From contig OX359250.1 of assembly GCA_947179485.1 (NCBI GenBank), positions 39,152,783 to 39,216,782 of the forward strand: 64,000 nt of DNA. Reading direction: 5' to 3'. This stretch comes from Allacma fusca (Eukaryota; Arthropoda; Collembola; Symphypleona; Sminthuridae). The notes under the pieces were generated by a model. It saw only the letters and a program-made list of their open reading frames with translations, had not been told where the DNA came from and made no database searches. The first letter of the stretch is position 1. The number at the start of each line of letters is the position of its first letter. Shown here piece by piece: positions 9,934-21,912 of this stretch. The position numbers were made by a program, and so were the translations under genes.

Positions 9934-10726
9934 GGGAGCGTCTACATATTACGTCAGCATAAAATGCATTATTTACCCAATCACCCACACCCAAATCATA
10001 TATGGTCATTAAGTGATACTTGGACCAACCCACCCTGCTATATAACATCACATACCATTGCACTCTTTGATTCCCCACATGCCCCAAAATTTAAAAGCAG
10101 CGAATTTAGCCGTGAATTTATTAATATATTAAAATCGGACGAGACTGAAGCAAGTAATTAGTGTGTAATTTACCATAGCAAAACAGATTATAAAATACTA
10201 GCCCAAGTTTACTGAAGGGATTTGCATACGGTTGCTGTTTGGATTTGTCCTAGGTAAGGTGGCTAGACTATTATTCGTAAAATCTTCTAGTTCTTTGATG
10301 GTGGCATTTTAATGTAAAATATCTTGATACTTACACAATGTTTGCTTACTGACAGGCACTAGCACCGATTATTACATCTGGCATTGACACTGATTAAGAA
10401 CGAATAATAAAATGAAAGAAATTGTCATTTGTTGGTGTTTCCTTGAATCACTTGAAAAATAAGTGAACAGTAGAACATATGCGAAACTACATTTTCGAGC
10501 AGAGAAAACATGCGACTTCATACAGCGCTTTAATTTGTACATTCGAGGTGTCATCCCATACAATTTTATTTGTTGTGCGTATTCTCTCCTTGTAATGAAA
10601 TGAGGCTGATGACAGTAATAATGTCATTCGCTCGTATCCAGCACCCACCCACCTGCGTCATGAAATGTCAGACTTCAACTAAATGATGGACCCACTATCG
10701 AGCTGACGTAATATGTAGACGCTCCC
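9934..10726. mobile_element. TIR element, GGGAGCG family, with 3-bp TSD
   Basis: The terminal repeat GGGAGCGTCTACATATTACG (extending to TCAGC) is perfect at both ends over 25 bp. TTT flanks both sides (9931-9933, 10727-10729). A 3-bp duplication with GGG tips suggests PIF/Harbinger or a related superfamily. There is no coding capacity. It is related to the element at 16821-17201. Confidence 0.8.
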
Positions 10727-10858
10727 TTTCCCGCACACGCGTTGTAGTACAATATGTAAAGCAATGGGAGTGCAGCATGCTATATATGCAACGTGTGTAT
10801 TGGAGAGTGGAGGTGGAGGGTGCAAGGTGTATGTATTACAGTTGACTGCATAGAATAG

Positions 10859-10891
10859 TGTTGGATTAGTGTTGGATTAGTGTTGGATTAG
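10859..10891. repeat. Three tandem copies of TGTTGGATTAG at a hAT left edge
   Basis: The 11-bp unit is the target duplication (TGTTGGAT) plus the first three bases of the element (TAG). The third unit overlaps the true start of the MITE at 10889. Confidence 0.85.
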
Positions 10892-11339
10892 TGTTGTCCA
10901 GTCTTGAGTGAGAGTTTGAGACTGAGTGGCAAATCGAAAAGACTGACTCTTAAAAGACTGAGACTGACTTTAAAAGAAGACGTTTTTTGAGACTGAGACT
11001 GAGTGAAACTTACATTTTGTAAAAAGACTGACTGAGACTGATAAAAAGACTCATGTATACAACGCGCGTATACAATATTAAGCAATTTTAAATTTTCGCG
11101 CCATTATTAAAGCCCAAGGATGGAAATTAGCGCCATTGTGTATCCTTGGGGACTGAGTGGGAGTTTGACCCAAGACTTTCCTTGGGACTGAGACTGAGTT
11201 GGACTGATATGCTTAGCATAAAGACTGACTGTAAGTAATACTGACTGTAAGTAATACTGACTGTAAGTAATACTGACTGTACATAAGTAAAAGACTTTAA
11301 AAAACTGAGACTGATAAACTTCAAGACTGGACAGCACTA
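10889..11339. mobile_element. hAT-like MITE with 8-bp target duplication
   Basis: The ends TAGTGTTGTCCAGTCTTGA and its near-complement at 11321-11339 form the terminal repeat. TGTTGGAT flanks both sides (10881-10888, 11340-11347). The interior is built of GACTGA/GACTGAGACTGA runs and four tandem CTGACTGTAAGTAATA-like units (11223-11285). There is no coding capacity. Confidence 0.92.
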
Positions 11340-11347
11340 TGTTGGAT

Positions 11348-12166
11348 GATCAGACATGAGATACAACAGGTGACTCCGCATCCTTTAAAACGCGCCAACC
11401 CTCCACCGCCACACCTTTCATACATTTGTGTGTCTATAATGCATACTGTCAATGCATACTTCACATTGTGCTTTGGTAACAAACACACCTGTGACTCACT
11501 GTGGAGTGTGGACTAGTGTGGACTGTGTGGAGTGTGTGGAGTTGTGAAGTACTACATACTCGAATGGTGTAGCTAGCAGTTGGAGGAAGCTATGCTTATG
11601 CAGTAGCGTTTATTTTTAGGGGTTCTGGCTCTGACTGCAACAATTCAAACGATTGTTGTAAGTATTTACATGTATTTGTAAGTATTGGTTCCTCCAGTTC
11701 CCAAAGAGCCAGTGAACAAGTCAAGAGGGTCCGTGTCAACGGGAACGGACTGTATTAAATATAATTACATTCCAGTACAGTTTGTAGTTTGTTTTTACTT
11801 GTAGTTTGTGAAACGGTAGAATCTCTAGAATTTTGGAATACTATCATTATTACCGGAAATTGACACGATCCATGACAATTCTTCAAACATCAAAGGTATA
11901 CATTATTTTGGTAGTAATTATTTATGTAATTGAATACCCGTGGTATTGAGTGTGATTTGAATGAGTTAATTGAATGATTGTTATGTATTGACGAGCTAAG
12001 GTTGTGTGACCGTTGACTAGGATTTGTTTGATTTTTTTTCTAGGTTTGTAAAAAAACATGTACTGCTAGTACTTATGTAAAGGAAACGGGAAAATTTATT
12101 TTCGAGAAGAAGATTTAGTTCGTCGATTCTGAAGGGTGTGGGAACTATTTGTGGAAGTTGAGGAAG
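11348..12166. other. Upstream region of the GPR158-like gene
   Basis: No coding was found. A GTGTGGA-rich tract lies near 11505-11545. This region should hold the promoter and 5' UTR of the gene starting at 12167, but I see no core element I would stand behind. Confidence 0.5.
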
Positions 12167-15100
12167 ATGGGAGTCCTTACGACTGTCCTGGGTCCGTTTG
12201 TGATCTCCGTGGCCCTGTACTTCGTACTTGAACATGTTGGCAGCGTGAATGGTCAGTTTGGCTGGCAAACTCGGGATAGTTTTGACGAAATTAAAATGAA
12301 GTATGATGCTGTCAGTCCTTCCAATTGTGAAATTAAGCAAAGGGCGGATTTATTTTTGCCCCCGGACACTGTGACACACAAGCCGGACGTCAAGGATATT
12401 AACATTAACCCGGTCTTCCCGAACCGAACGGGCCTGCTTCATATTCATAACATGGCACTGAATCGTGCCTTCTTTTGGTCGTATGTCCTCCAGTCACGGT
12501 TCATCCGACCGGCTATTAACGATACGTATGACCCGGGAATGATGTATTATTTTTTGTCAACTGTGGCTGATGTGGCGTCAAACCGGTGGGTGAATGCTAG
12601 CGGGGTGTACTTCAGTCCGAATTCTTCCTTCAGTCCTTCTTACAGAGGATTTTTCAACAAAACTTTCCCATTGTTTGCACCGAGAAGCTTTAGGTGAGTA
12701 GTGGGGGATTACAGGTTTTAATTTTAAATCGGAGGGGATTTTCGGTTATTAATTATTATTATTTTATATTATATTATTATTATTTATTTTCGGTCGAATT
12801 ATTTTGTGCTTGGAGTTTGAAAAGTGAGTTGTGTTATAAGAGAGGCACTCGAGAGTTGGGTACTGAAGATTTCTAATATCATAGGCTATTTCTTACCCTG
12901 AGATGGTAGACGATTTACTGTAGGAAGCTTGCAATTAACTACCAAGTACCATTTTAATGAAATGGATAAGCAGAATAATGTCATGTTGTATTTACTCGGG
13001 TTTTTGTTCTTTCAGGGCGGATGACTTCAACGATCCTATCCATCTGGAAAGAATTTCGACTTTAAATACTTTCATTGTCCGTGATCTCGGCTCAATAAAC
13101 TCCAAATCACAGACTCAAAACTACACGTCGGAGTATTATCGAATAAATGAGTACTTCACGGCATGGCTTCCAGACAAAGTGAATCAAAGGCATGACACGA
13201 AACCAACTTATCATATAGAAATCCGCTACTCAAATAATACCAACGAAACATTTACTTTTCACGGTCCTCCCGGGGCGGACGAGACTCCAGGGCCTATCAA
13301 ATGGACTCGACCTTATTTTGATTGCGGCCGAAGCAATAAATGGATTGTAGGGGCTACAGCTCCTATTGCTGATATATATCCACGTCATACTGGGTTTCGT
13401 CACATTGAATATCCAACGTATATGGCAGTGAGTGTAGTGGAAATGGATTTTGAAAGGATTGATATCAACCAGTGTCCTCTGGGTGATGGCAACCCTGGAC
13501 CAAATCAGTATGCTGGAACAGCCTGGTGCAAAGATCAGACGACTGAGTGTGATCCACTTGATGGTTACGGCTTTCGAAGAGGAGGATACCAGTGTCGGTG
13601 CAAACCTGGCTATAGATTACCTTATGTTGACCGTAGACCATACCTAGGAGAAATTTTGGAACGAAGTCAAGAACAAGCTTATCGGAGGTACTTCGACTGC
13701 GAAAAAATTGGATGTAAGCAGCATGAATGTTTTTAACGAAAAATTGTTTTATATTTTATTTCAGCTGCAAAGGAGAAGTAATTACATATTTATGTGTATA
13801 ATTATGTTGTTCAAACCAGGGATTCAGAAGATGCCTGTTCAATGGGAAAAAGCACCCGCTGATATCCGTGAGAAATATCTAGAACTGTATCCAATTTATC
13901 GAAATTTTAGTAACATGACTTTTGACCACTCGGTAACAAAGGACAAGCAGGTCAACGCGGATGCTCTGATTCGGTTCATAAACAGCGTTAACAATAATAC
14001 TTGCCTTCTGTAAGATATAGTTTTATGCGTAATTTTTTGAATAATATATTTCCTACTTTCCTGTTTTATTTTTAGGACTCCTAATTTAATGCGTGCCCTT
14101 GGTCGTTGTAATGACTACTTTATATTTATTTTACTTTAGGCTGAAGAAGCATCAGCTTGTTTTGAATGGTGACATTGGGTATGGTGCACAGCAGCAGTTC
14201 GACAATGAAGCATTACAGGCTGTCCGCCTTTCAAATTTCATATCTTCTTATCTTCAAATAGTGGATCCTGATGAGGTTTTTCCCGGGAAACGAGTTCCTG
14301 ACAAGCCTCTTTCTGAAGATCAAATGCTAGGAGAAACAATTAGCTTATTATTAGGAGATACTCGGATTTGGTCTGCAGGAATTTATTGGGATAGAAATAA
14401 ATTTACGAATCGCTCTCTGTTCGCTCCATATGCGTATAAGACTCAACTAAACACCCGAAATTTTAAGATGGAAGATTTGGCTCGCATTAATGAGACTGGT
14501 GAGATTTTTTGAATTCTTGGAATCGATTTTTGCAGTTATGAATGTAATTGATTGATTTTTGTGACTTTATATTAAATATGTTTTTCAGATAAGGTATACT
14601 TAAACAAAGAGTACTTTAAGTTTTTGAAAAATCGATGGGCCACCAATTTCGATGAATTGGAAAAGTATTACTTAAAGATACATCTCAGGAACAACGAAAC
14701 AGGCAGCTTTCTTCGAAAATTTGAACAATATCCTACTTCATATTCGTAAGCAATAGCGTATACTGTACTAAATTATCCATAAGTTGCCAGTGTAATAGTG
14801 TATTGACATCGAAATCTTTTATTTTTTAAAAATTCAACACAGGTTCTATTTTTGTTTTGTTTCAGAGCCGCAAACACTCATCACGGGTACTGGACCGATC
14901 CATATTTTGACTGTGAAGGTCCAGTGAAAAAATGGTTCATCACATATGCATCACCTTTCTTCGGGCCTGACTCTCTACGTGCCGGAATCGAATTTAAAGG
15001 GGTAGTAGCTGTATCCATGGAACTGCTCAACCTAGATATCAACCAGTGCCCTTCAGATTATTTTATACCTAATGCGTTCAAAGGAACTCATAAATGTGAC

Positions 15101-15370
15101 TCTACGAGTTCATATTGCGTGCCAATTTTAGGCCGTGGGTTTGATACAGGAGGATATAAATGTGAGTGTAAGCAGGGATACGAATACCCTTTTGAAGACC
15201 CCATCACTTACTATGATGGTCAATTGGTTGAAGCGGAGTTTTCCAATCTGGTCAGAGATGTTGAAACACGATTCGACATGTTTAAATGTCGCTTGGCTAC
15301 GGCTAGCTCACACACTTCTTTTTGGCTACTGACATTCCTTGGCGTTTTAGCTCTTCGCATGCTGACGTAA
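12167..15370 (+). CDS. Secreted/GPI-type protein with two GPR158-like Cache-EGF modules
   Basis: Six exons join in phase to 811 residues: 12167-12693, 13016-13713, 13820-14009, 14140-14498, 14589-14745, 14866-15370. ATG 12167 opens a hydrophobic signal peptide (VLGPFVISVALYFVL). Two tandem modules follow. Each ends in PYFDC, then DINQCP, then a Cys-rich EGF-like segment (about residues 325-380, ending GGYQCRCKPGY; and 700-760, ending GGYKCECKQGY). This layout recalls the ectodomain of the orphan receptors GPR158/GPR179, which carry one Cache plus EGF-like unit before 7TM helices. Here there is no 7TM. The protein ends in a short hydrophobic tail (FWLLTFLGVLALRMLT), as in GPI-anchor signals. 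Several N-x-S/T sites fit an extracellular role. The exon 2-3 and 3-4 joins are the least certain. Confidence 0.8.
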
Positions 15371-15950
15371 CAAGCTCCACTAATTTTATTTGTTAAAGGT
15401 AGTTTTTAATGTATTGCCAAGAGTGATGTTGTTCTCTGTCCATGCGAGGTAGAAGTGATCATTTGTAATAATTATATATTTGAACAAACTTCACGCACAA
15501 TCACGTAGAAATAATTATTTGTGTTTCTTAGCATTTACTCTGTTTGCCAAGTATTTAGTAATTTATGAGTTAACTTTACAAGCTTTACAGTGGCAGTTAC
15601 GGTGTTACGTATGTTGTTAACAATTTAATGTATGTATGTAATAATACAATGACATGGCGTAAGTAAGAGCATGCACTTTTACAGAACGGGAGATAATAAT
15701 AATTACATTCCGGTGATTTTTACGGTAACTTTGTTAGGGTAAGCCATCAGTGTTAACGATCATGATTAATCTTGTTTGTTAAAGAAATGTGAATCTATAT
15801 ATAACTTAATGAATCTCGTAAGTACTTAATTAGGTATCTATACGAATTATTCCGTCCAGACAATATTTTGTACAAACCTTTTTTATTTTCCAAGTTTTGT
15901 AAAACCAAACAAGAGCAATACGTATTGGTCAAATAAAGTAAAAGAACCGA
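15371..15950 (+). terminator. 3' UTR and poly(A) signal of the GPR158-like gene
   Basis: AT-rich sequence after the stop leads to AATAAA at 15932-15937. Cleavage would fall at or just inside the 3' end of the convergent BBIP1 coding region. Confidence 0.6.
15882..15887 (-). terminator. Poly(A) signal for BBIP1 on the minus strand
   Basis: AATAAA on the minus strand, 72-77 nt past the BBIP1 stop. It lies inside the 3' UTR of the opposing gene, so the two transcripts should overlap at their 3' ends. Confidence 0.6.
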
Positions 15951-15958
15951 AAGATTTT

Positions 15959-16264
15959 TTAATCTAAACTTGTGGCATTCATTTCTTGTTTAGCCTTTTC
16001 AACGGCTTCTTGCTGTATTTTCTCCAATTTCTCGACCGTGGAGGATTTTAAGGGCAACAATTTTGGCTTGCACAGGACAAATGTCAGCGAGTCTTCACAG
16101 TGCAAGTAGCCTTTCTTTGGCAGAATTTCTCTCATACTTGCAATGTCTGAGGTGTTACCACCAATTGTTTTGGCAGAAGACTTTGTTGACTTGGTCAATC
16201 GAGTTGATGTAGCTGATGACATATTTTCGCTTGAATGTTCACCTTTCCGATACTTGGGTTTCAT
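15959..16264 (-). CDS. BBIP1: BBSome-interacting protein 1 homologue
   Basis: BBIP1 (BBIP10) is a small subunit of the BBSome, the coat complex that moves membrane proteins in and out of cilia. From ATG 16264 the frame gives 101 residues, close to the roughly 92 of the human protein. The family signature is clear: REILPKKG near residue 47, then a strictly conserved-looking [11 protein letters not shown] and [12 protein letters not shown] Ser/Thr/Lys-rich N-terminus precedes it. ATG 16264 follows ...GAAGCAG, a possible acceptor, so an upstream exon may exist. An internal Met (MSSATS) is an alternative start. The gene is convergent with the GPR158-like gene. Confidence 0.88.
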   Translation of the reverse strand: MKPKYRKGEHSSENMSSATSTRLTKSTKSSAKTIGGNTSDIASMREILPKKGYLHCEDSLTFVLCKPKLLPLKSSTVEKLEKIQQEAVEKAKQEMNATSLD

Positions 16265-16303
16265 CTGCTTCTTTATACGACTGCACGCCGTGGGAAGACG
16301 CAA

Positions 16304-16817
16304 ACCGTAGTTTGAGCTTTTCAGTTTTCACAAAAATTTGAAGTTTTTTCTTTATCGACTTTGTTACGCCTGTAGAGCAAGAAATCAGCAACAATAAATT
16401 TGATTATTTGTTGAATAAAGATTACAGTTAAAATACAGCAGTACGTTGGGTGTCTCTACAGGTCTCTATGTGGCATGTGGCAATGCTTTGACTGTTCCCC
16501 ATAATCAATATGTTAAAATGAAACTGTTTGCATAACTGTTGCTTGGCAACTATTTGCGAACATAGACAAACATAATGACATACTTCGTACTACCAGGATT
16601 ACAATGCTTTTCCTCCATTCCTATGTTTTCTCCCAAACCTTCATCGAAGTATAAGAAAGTATGACAGAATGTTATAACACACAAAGTGCAGTTTGAGATA
16701 TGTTGTCATTTTTCCATAAGGTACCATTCGCAATCGTAAGAGTTATGCTGACTGAAGTACATATCTACTAGGCTCATACTTTCAATTGAAGTCAGGTGTA
16801 TGAATTGTTATAAAGTG
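16304..16817. other. Upstream of BBIP1, nothing recognised
   Basis: AT-rich with no supported coding. It presumably carries the BBIP1 5' UTR and promoter. Confidence 0.5.
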
Positions 16818-16820
16818 TAG

Positions 16821-17201
16821 GGGAGCGTACACAAATTACGTCACCCACAGGGTGGGTAGGTAGTTGCAGTAATTGGTGACCATTGATGACATAGTAATGG
16901 GGTTCACATCTGCAAAGATGACGCCACCAAAATTTTCCGCCGTTTTTGAACGTTTTTTACATTTTTTGCTTGTATTACGATGACGCGAACATAAAAGGAT
17001 AAATTCATTCTTGAATTCAAAGCGCAAATCCAAACGTTTCCATTACAATTTTGATTTTGGAGCGACAGCAAGTTTGTCTACGTAGTGACATCATCTGTGT
17101 ACAGGGTGGGTGGATTCAGCAATAAATGACAAATGGTGATGATGGGGTGAGAGGGTCTGAAAAATCGACCTTTTCGGGTGACGTAATTTGTGTATGCTCC
17201 C
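16821..17201. mobile_element. TIR MITE, GGGAGCG family, 3-bp TSD
   Basis: The left end GGGAGCGTACACAAATTACG (continuing TCACCC) is matched at the right end with one mismatch in about 26 bp. TAG flanks both sides (16818-16820, 17202-17204). It is non-coding, 381 bp, and related to 9934-10726. Confidence 0.85.
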
Positions 17202-17204
17202 TAG

Positions 17205-20200
17205 AAGTAAGAATCAATGAACCAATCTTGGCTGACTTTGTTTTGGTTCCTGTGGCCACAATTTTTGACCTGTGGAAATAAAATAAAATTCAAATGATTT
17301 CCAATGAAATTGGATACAAGGGCAATGCTCCGAACGGCAGTTAGTCCCTTGAAAAAATGTATATATCTCAAATTCATCCTTTTTCTCATCTTCCTCACTT
17401 TCGTTCCTGGAGCTGAATTTTCCCTACCTTGTTCTCTTCATATTATCATACCTTCATATTAGCCAGGAGCAGCTTGATAGCTCGTTGAAAAGTCAACACA
17501 ATTTCCTACAAACAAGCGTCTTAAGATATTCTGAAAAAAAGTGTTATAAATATTTTTAGAGGACAAACTTGAATTCGTTTGTAAATCTGAACTTGAATTT
17601 GAAATTGGATTTAAATATGATACCAAAGTTTGAACACTAAATTCGAGTGTGAAAGCACACCTTCAGTTTGCACTTTCAGTAAGTACATATTTTGATTTTA
17701 GGGGTAACGTAAGATATAAATAAGTACTTACTAACTCAGACACTGAATTCGAACTCAATTTGTATTAGCAACTTGGTAGGAAATTTTACATTCAAGCTTG
17801 AATACAAAATTCGGGGATCACACGCGAGTTTCTTCTTGACACTTGAAATTTTGAAATTACTTGAGTTTCAAATTCGCACTCGAGTTTCAACTTGATCCAA
17901 GGTCCAGGTGGACTGAATCTAGAGTTTCTCATTTTTTTAAAATTGAGTGCTGCCTTTCCTTTCAAGTCGTCTCTCAAAATTTCATGCGAAACTCAATATT
18001 ACCTCCTCCAACGCGAATGATGAAGTTTTGAATCCTGTCCAACTTTTAAAAATTAACTAATCCTAATATACAGATCATCCCGTCATCTGTACAAGTTTAA
18101 ATGGAGGAGATGCTATACCAGACTATTTTTCCCGATCCCGATTAGGGTCAAGAGGTGACCAAACATTTTAAATTGAAACAGTCATTAAAACACTGGCTGC
18201 CAAGATGTACTTTGTTTATTATTTTTAGATTCATGAAGCAGATTTACGATTTTGTTTAAATCTTGCTTCAGTCTTTTGCGACCTGTGATTATATCTAAAC
18301 TCTTCAACGTAGGGATTTCCTGTTGAGCTTGTGTGAAAGTCCTTTAAACTCCCCACAAACACGTATTAAATTTTATTTTTCAAAATTTGAGTAAAAAACT
18401 AAAACTTTCAAGTTTTTCGGAAAAAAATCCTGACTTTCTTTGAAAGAAAGTTAATAGAAAATGAGAATTGAATTTCTATGGTCTAGGGGGGAGAAAAATA
18501 TTTTGAGGTAATTATTCTGTTTGATCCATTTTTAAGTTTACAGTACATGTAGTCATCGAAATTAACTGCCTCGAAGAAAGGAGACCAAACTGCGCACGTA
18601 TACAATAATAAGTATAATTTATTATTATCGGTTATTCAAAGATAATTTTCCATGAAACAGTCTGCAGATTTTGATAATTAGAAACATGTTTTCATTTAAA
18701 TATTCCTTAAGAAGTATTTTTGGACTACTTTAACAAATAATAAGCATCAAATTACGTAGAACAGTTAAAGGTTGTCGCATTATAAAGTCAGCCGTCTCAA
18801 TAACATCAAAGAATGCTCACAGACTTGCCAAAGCAAGGCTACTACGTTTAGGATTAGCAATTTGCCAAAAATACATAGTATTTTTAAAAAATCTTAGCTA
18901 TTTTGTAACCATGCAGATATAGATTATCAGATACTGTAGGTAGACGTTCAAAAAGCATGTTCACGATCTTTTTCATTCCATGCAATAAATCCTCATAGGT
19001 TTAACAATTCTTTCTAAATCCAATTACACCACAGAGTATACGTATATCTTGTTAAAAAGTTGAAGTCATTTCCCCGTCTTTAGCATAAATAGAATTTACA
19101 ATGGATGGCTCATTTGGTTCACAGCAATAAATTATTGCTGTAACCATCTGGAACCGATCCGCATTACAGTACAGCTTAATATAGGTGTAAATGTTGAAGA
19201 CTCTGAATCAATATTACATTTATACATAAAGAGAGCTAAATGCTAATTATCTGTCAATAACATACAATAAGAAGACTAATTACAATATATAACAGCTAAA
19301 TTCTCTTCTCAATCAACTTTAGCAACAAAGAATAAAAAAGATATGATATTTTTGTAAAAAGTAACGAGGCTTTCATTCTCGACGAAAACACATTTTACAG
19401 CTGCATTTGTAAAAAGCTGCGGCGTTTACGAAATTACGCGAAGGAAAATATTACATCAAGGGAACCCTGGCATAAAAACATGAACCTGGGATTATTTAGT
19501 ACACGAAAGTCAATCTCAAAAATAGTTAGATGGTTCATATTAACTAAAGTAAAGGTGACCTGTTAAATCCTTCCTAAGTACATCGTACCTTTCAGAATCT
19601 TCCCAGGCCCTTACCGTACGTACGTGTACCGTAACTGTGAGTAGTAACTTTGTACAATACTAATTTAAAATATTTAATGTAACTAGTGTATTCATGTTAA
19701 CACAAACAGGTGGGTTTTACGAATTGCACAATGCAGACTTATTATATACCATAAGCAGCTGATACTGAACTAATACTATTCAACATCCTAGATGCTAATC
19801 TAAACACTGTTCAGATACTTATGTACTCATACAAATTTCAGTTCAGACTATGTATCAAGATTGTTTTCTTACAACACCATTGTAGGTACGAATCGATCCC
19901 AGTGACACTCATGTCTATAAAATATTACAGTGATTCAACTCATGTCTACATATTACATAAGTGATTCCTCGACTATGGTTCAGATACGTGGAGTAAAATT
20001 TGCTAATAATTGTCATAAGATACCACGACACCAGAAATTAATACTGCTTCGAGGCGATGGCTATATCAGCTTATAACGTGTAAGTTAACATTACCCCTAC
20101 TGCAGAGAGAACCAAAAGTTATGTTATTACAAATACTCAAAAACTGAGGAACTTAAGCTTAACGGTAAAAATATCCAACTAAGAATAGAACTAAAGTTAA

Positions 20201-20277
20201 AAGCCAACGTTGTTTGAACTTAAATTTGTACAGTGCGTGAAATGATATGTAGATTAAAAACTGATAAAAATTATAAC
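17205..20277. other. 3-kb intergenic, no gene seen
   Basis: No coding or RNA gene is supported. At 17560-17960 the sequence is a low-complexity mixture of CTTGAATTC, GAAACTCAA and GAGTTTCAA words, probably an old repeat. The rest is AT-rich. Confidence 0.6.
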
Positions 20278-20280
20278 TTA

Positions 20281-20506
20281 GGGTGTACTCACATAAAGCA
20301 TGTTTTGTCCGTGCCCGTAAAATTTTTCTCGGTTACGGAGAGACCTCTCACATAAGTTCAGACCGTATGTAATTACTTACGTGAGTGTGAATGTGAAATG
20401 TCTGTTCGTAAGCGGTTGGAATGTTGTTTCCGTTAAGTTCCTTCCGTGATGAAAAGACAAAAATATTTACTGTTACGGAAGGAACATGTTTTATGTGAGT
20501 ACACCC
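20281..20506. mobile_element. TIR MITE with TTA target duplication
   Basis: The left tip GGGTGTACTCACATAAAGCA is repeated inverted at the right with one mismatch, continuing into TGTT. TTA flanks both sides (20278-20280, 20507-20509). The 226-bp non-coding element fits PIF/Harbinger. Confidence 0.85.
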
Positions 20507-20509
20507 TTA

Positions 20510-21912
20510 GCCACGTATTTGTTACTGGCTGCTGATGCTCTGTATTATCCATTCCCGCGCGCGCGTCCGGCGACTATGTCTGCCGTTGATGCGATGCTCA
20601 AACAAATCAGCAAAATTACTTAAATACTGCACATTAACGCAGTTTCAAATCAATTAAAATCATCCGTAGTGTCCCGTATGTGCCCTGTAAGTAATTTTAA
20701 TCAAACAAAGTAACAAATTATTCGGTAAACTTACAATAGGAACTTAGAACTTTTAACCCGTAAGTGTGTACCTACACATAAGTAAAGTGCGTGCAACGTG
20801 GCTGAAGCAACCGATCCTTGAAGAAATAGATCGGAGCACTCGTCAACATTGGAGCAAAGCTTACGAGAAGAGATTTGAAAGGACACTTCCTAAGCAAATC
20901 TCTCTCATGCCTTAATGATAACTCTTCTCATAAGCTATCAATCAAGGCAAAATTTTTCGTTTCAATCATATATCATTAAAACTATGTCTGAAGTACCGCA
21001 CATTATCCATTAAATCATAAATGAATACATCTCTCAAAAGATGTCAATATTTATTTCGAGGTATAAACAGAAGAAGCGTCAAGAAGCGATGCAGATCGGG
21101 TAGTAAATAAAACAAATCGACCACGAGACGGAGCAGAACACCTGAAACTCCAAACTACACGGAATCATTAATCTGTGAGCCTCACCGGTAAATCAATCAC
21201 CAAACCAAGAATCTACCAGACACCATAACCATGACAGCCACCAGCTCCATATTTACAAATATTGTTTCCCATCAATCATCGCTACAAACACAACGATCCA
21301 ACTATTTGAAAACACTCAAGGAATTTAAAACTCCAACCAATATTAAGTCGCCTTAATAATAAATGTGTGTCAGCATACTAAAATTGAAATTCTCAAATTA
21401 TAATAGGCAGCTTAATGTACTTGATGATACTGAATATAACAAACTAAACCTAAGCTACGTGATTTAATCATTAATCTCTACATTGTTAATCTTTCTCTAA
21501 ATATTGTAATTACATGTCGGCTACCTTCAACACTAATCACTTCACAGGTTAACTCCAGGTGAATACAGTGCTAGTGTTGCGTATGCATTACTGACAATAA
21601 ATCAAATCAAATCAAATTATTAGAACACAGAAACCGGTTCGAACGCTGCTTAATGACACAGCGAGTCGCATTCACTGGCAAAGAATGCAAGCTTGTTTTC
21701 CTGAAAACTGAATCAAGTTAAGAAAAGTCATAAGGAGTAAGCATGTGTCGTTCATTTGATAATAAAATATTTTTTTCATAAAAAAGTGCAAAAATTTGCT
21801 TTATAGCTTTATACAATATTCTAAACAGAATAAAGCAAGTTTCAAAACACGCGGTGAAAGTAAGCAACGCTATCTCCAGTAATTGTTTCACACCTCCTGC
21901 CTAAATACGAAA
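20510..21912. other. Downstream of the DGCR2-like gene, no coding seen
   Basis: AT-rich. The part next to 21912 is probably the 3' UTR of the minus-strand gene. I could not choose its poly(A) site. Confidence 0.5.

Noticed and set aside
9766..10161. 131-codon plus-strand frame
   Set aside because: It spans the boundary of the TIR element at 9934 and has no protein-like pattern.
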